Below are positions 4,320 to 5,307 of a DNA stretch of 5,307 nt, piece after piece (positions within the stretch are counted from its first letter, which is position 1; the number at the start of each line of letters is the position of its first letter). Made by a program: the position numbers and the translations under genes. The stretch comes from Actinomycetota bacterium (GTDB taxonomy: Bacteria > Actinomycetota > Actinomycetes > Actinomycetales > Microbacteriaceae), in assembly GCA_016870695.1 (NCBI GenBank), contig VGAV01000198.1, positions 1 to 5,307 on the forward strand, written 5' to 3'. The notes beneath the pieces were generated by a model that was not told the origin of the DNA, ran no database searches, and was given only the letters and a program-made list of their open reading frames with translations.

Positions 4320-5264
4320 TCAGGTCGGCTCGCGGCGACCCGCCCGCTCGGTGAAGCGGTCGATCGCATCGAGGATCTCGTCGCTGCGCCAGAATGGCCC
4401 GAGCCCGTGCTCGGCCTTCGACTTCACGATTCCGGCGTCGGCGAGCGCTCGCAGCGGCGGGTACAGGTTCGGCTGACGCACGCCGATCTCACGGGCGGCG
4501 GTCGCCGAGTCGAGGACGGGCCGCGTCGTCAGGAGATTGAGCAGCTTCCAGGCATTGCTGTCGCGGCGGGCCGACAGTCGTTCGTTCCAGGACTCCCGGA
4601 TCGAGTCGATGTCTCTCACGAGCTGGCGCGCGTTGTGGACGGCGCGGAACGACGCGTCGGCGAACGCGCGGACGATGGGGGCGACGTCTCCCGCACGATA
4701 CGACATGAGCGCTCGGTGGTAACCCGTGACATCCGCGAGCAGGCCCGCCGAGACCGGGACGGCAACCGAGCGGGTGATCCCGCGGAAGCGCAGAAGCGAC
4801 TGCGCCAGCGCACGCCCGGTGCGTCCGTTGCCGTCCGTGAAGGGGTGGATCGTCTCGAACTGGGCGTGTGCGACAGCGATGTGCACCAGGGGGGAGACGT
4901 CGAATCGGCGGGCGAAGTCGGCGAGGTCGTCGATCAGCGAGGGGACCAGCTCGTGGAAGGGCGCGACGAACTCGGCCCCGACGGGCGTGTCACTGCGCGT
5001 ACCGATCCACACGGCCTCCTCCCGCCAACGACCGGGCGAGTGTCGCGGCTGGCCCGCCATGAGCACTTCGTGCATGCGCGATACCGAGTCGGCGGAGACG
5101 TTCTGCGCCAACTCGATGGCTGCTTCCATCGCGCGCGTATTCGCAGCGATCTGAAGGGCGTTTCCTCCGACCTTCGCTCCAAGCTCGGCGCTGAAGATCG
5201 CACGCGCGGAAGCGGTGAGGTTCTCGATCTGAGAAGAGGAGGCCGCCTCGGACCGCAACAGCAC
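4320..5264 (-). CDS. Fic-domain protein (AMPylase family) with self-inhibition motif and C-terminal winged helix
   Basis: 314 codons from GTG at 5264. The catalytic Fic motif is complete: HPFTDGNGRTGR at residues 140-151, with catalytic H140, phosphate-binding G145-N-G and R148/R151. Before it lie the Fic_N-type sequence LLRSEAASSSQIENL (2-16), which contains the inhibitory helix motif S-x3-E-N (S10...E14-N15) of class II Fic enzymes, and GRWREEAVWIG (78-88), typical of the same subfamily. Residues about 237-300 (NAWKLLNLLTTRPVLDSATAAREIG, then LYPPLRALADAGIV) resemble a winged helix. Such proteins usually transfer AMP from ATP to protein hydroxyls, held off by the inhibitory glutamate; the target is unknown. 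The start is doubtful: no ribosome binding site precedes 5264, family-like residues (SFAP) continue upstream in frame, and TGA at 5304-5306 then closes the frame, so the Fic_N domain is short. Confidence 0.9.
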   Translation of the reverse strand: MLLRSEAASSSQIENLTASARAIFSAELGAKVGGNALQIAANTRAMEAAIELAQNVSADSVSRMHEVLMAGQPRHSPGRWREEAVWIGTRSDTPVGAEFVAPFHELVPSLIDDLADFARRFDVSPLVHIAVAHAQFETIHPFTDGNGRTGRALAQSLLRFRGITRSVAVPVSAGLLADVTGYHRALMSYRAGDVAPIVRAFADASFRAVHNARQLVRDIDSIRESWNERLSARRDSNAWKLLNLLTTRPVLDSATAAREIGVRQPNLYPPLRALADAGIVKSKAEHGLGPFWRSDEILDAIDRFTERAGRREPT

Positions 5265-5307
5265 GGGGGCGAACGAGCGGACGCGGAACGCCGGCTCGGC
5301 CCGTCAG

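Noticed and set aside
1..5307. CRISPR array, tRNA, rRNA, insertion sequence or attachment site
   Set aside because: No short direct-repeat array, cloverleaf, transposase motif or flanking inverted and direct repeats could be found by eye.

Overview
The window looks like chromosomal DNA of a high-GC actinobacterium, most likely a member of the Microbacteriaceae such as Microbacterium. The basis is the very GC-rich third codon positions, the protein families present and the strongly over-used word GGATGCC/GGCATCC. This is an inference from family resemblance and base composition, not a database match.

Left part (1-1082, minus strand): a DUF72 (YecE-like) gene runs off the left edge and is preceded by a small acidic protein gene. 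The two overlap by four bases (CTGA), and DUF72 appears to start with CTG, with a good ribosome binding site inside the upstream gene. A perfect 28-bp palindrome separates this pair from the next minus-strand gene.

Centre (1086-3025): a compact zinc-homeostasis block. On the minus strand is a CobW-C-type protein (COG0523 relatives) whose GTPase motifs are all degenerate, resembling mycobacterial Rv0106/Mrf. On the plus strand follow a cysteine-free ribosomal protein L36 paralogue (rpmJ/ykgO type), an ArsR/SmtB repressor with a complete alpha-5 zinc site (D-x-H-x10-H-x2-E), and a 98-residue protein with 27 histidines built from two tandem copies of one unit. A 23-bp dyad of Zur-box shape lies between the divergent CobW-like and L36 genes, and a second related dyad lies between L36 and the repressor. 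A rho-independent-like hairpin closes the block. Taken together this reads as a zinc-starvation response (ribosomal zinc sparing and a CobW-like accessory protein) joined to a zinc-excess sensor and a zinc-binding protein.

Right part (3026-5307, minus strand): a non-coding stretch with an 80-nt inverted-repeat structure; a small S4-domain RNA-binding protein; a DUF2071-like gene carrying an apparent single-base frameshift near its 5' end; and a Fic-domain protein (AMPylase family) with an N-terminal self-inhibition motif and a C-terminal winged-helix-like segment. The Fic reading frame is cut by an in-frame TGA at the right edge, so its N-terminus is short or broken.
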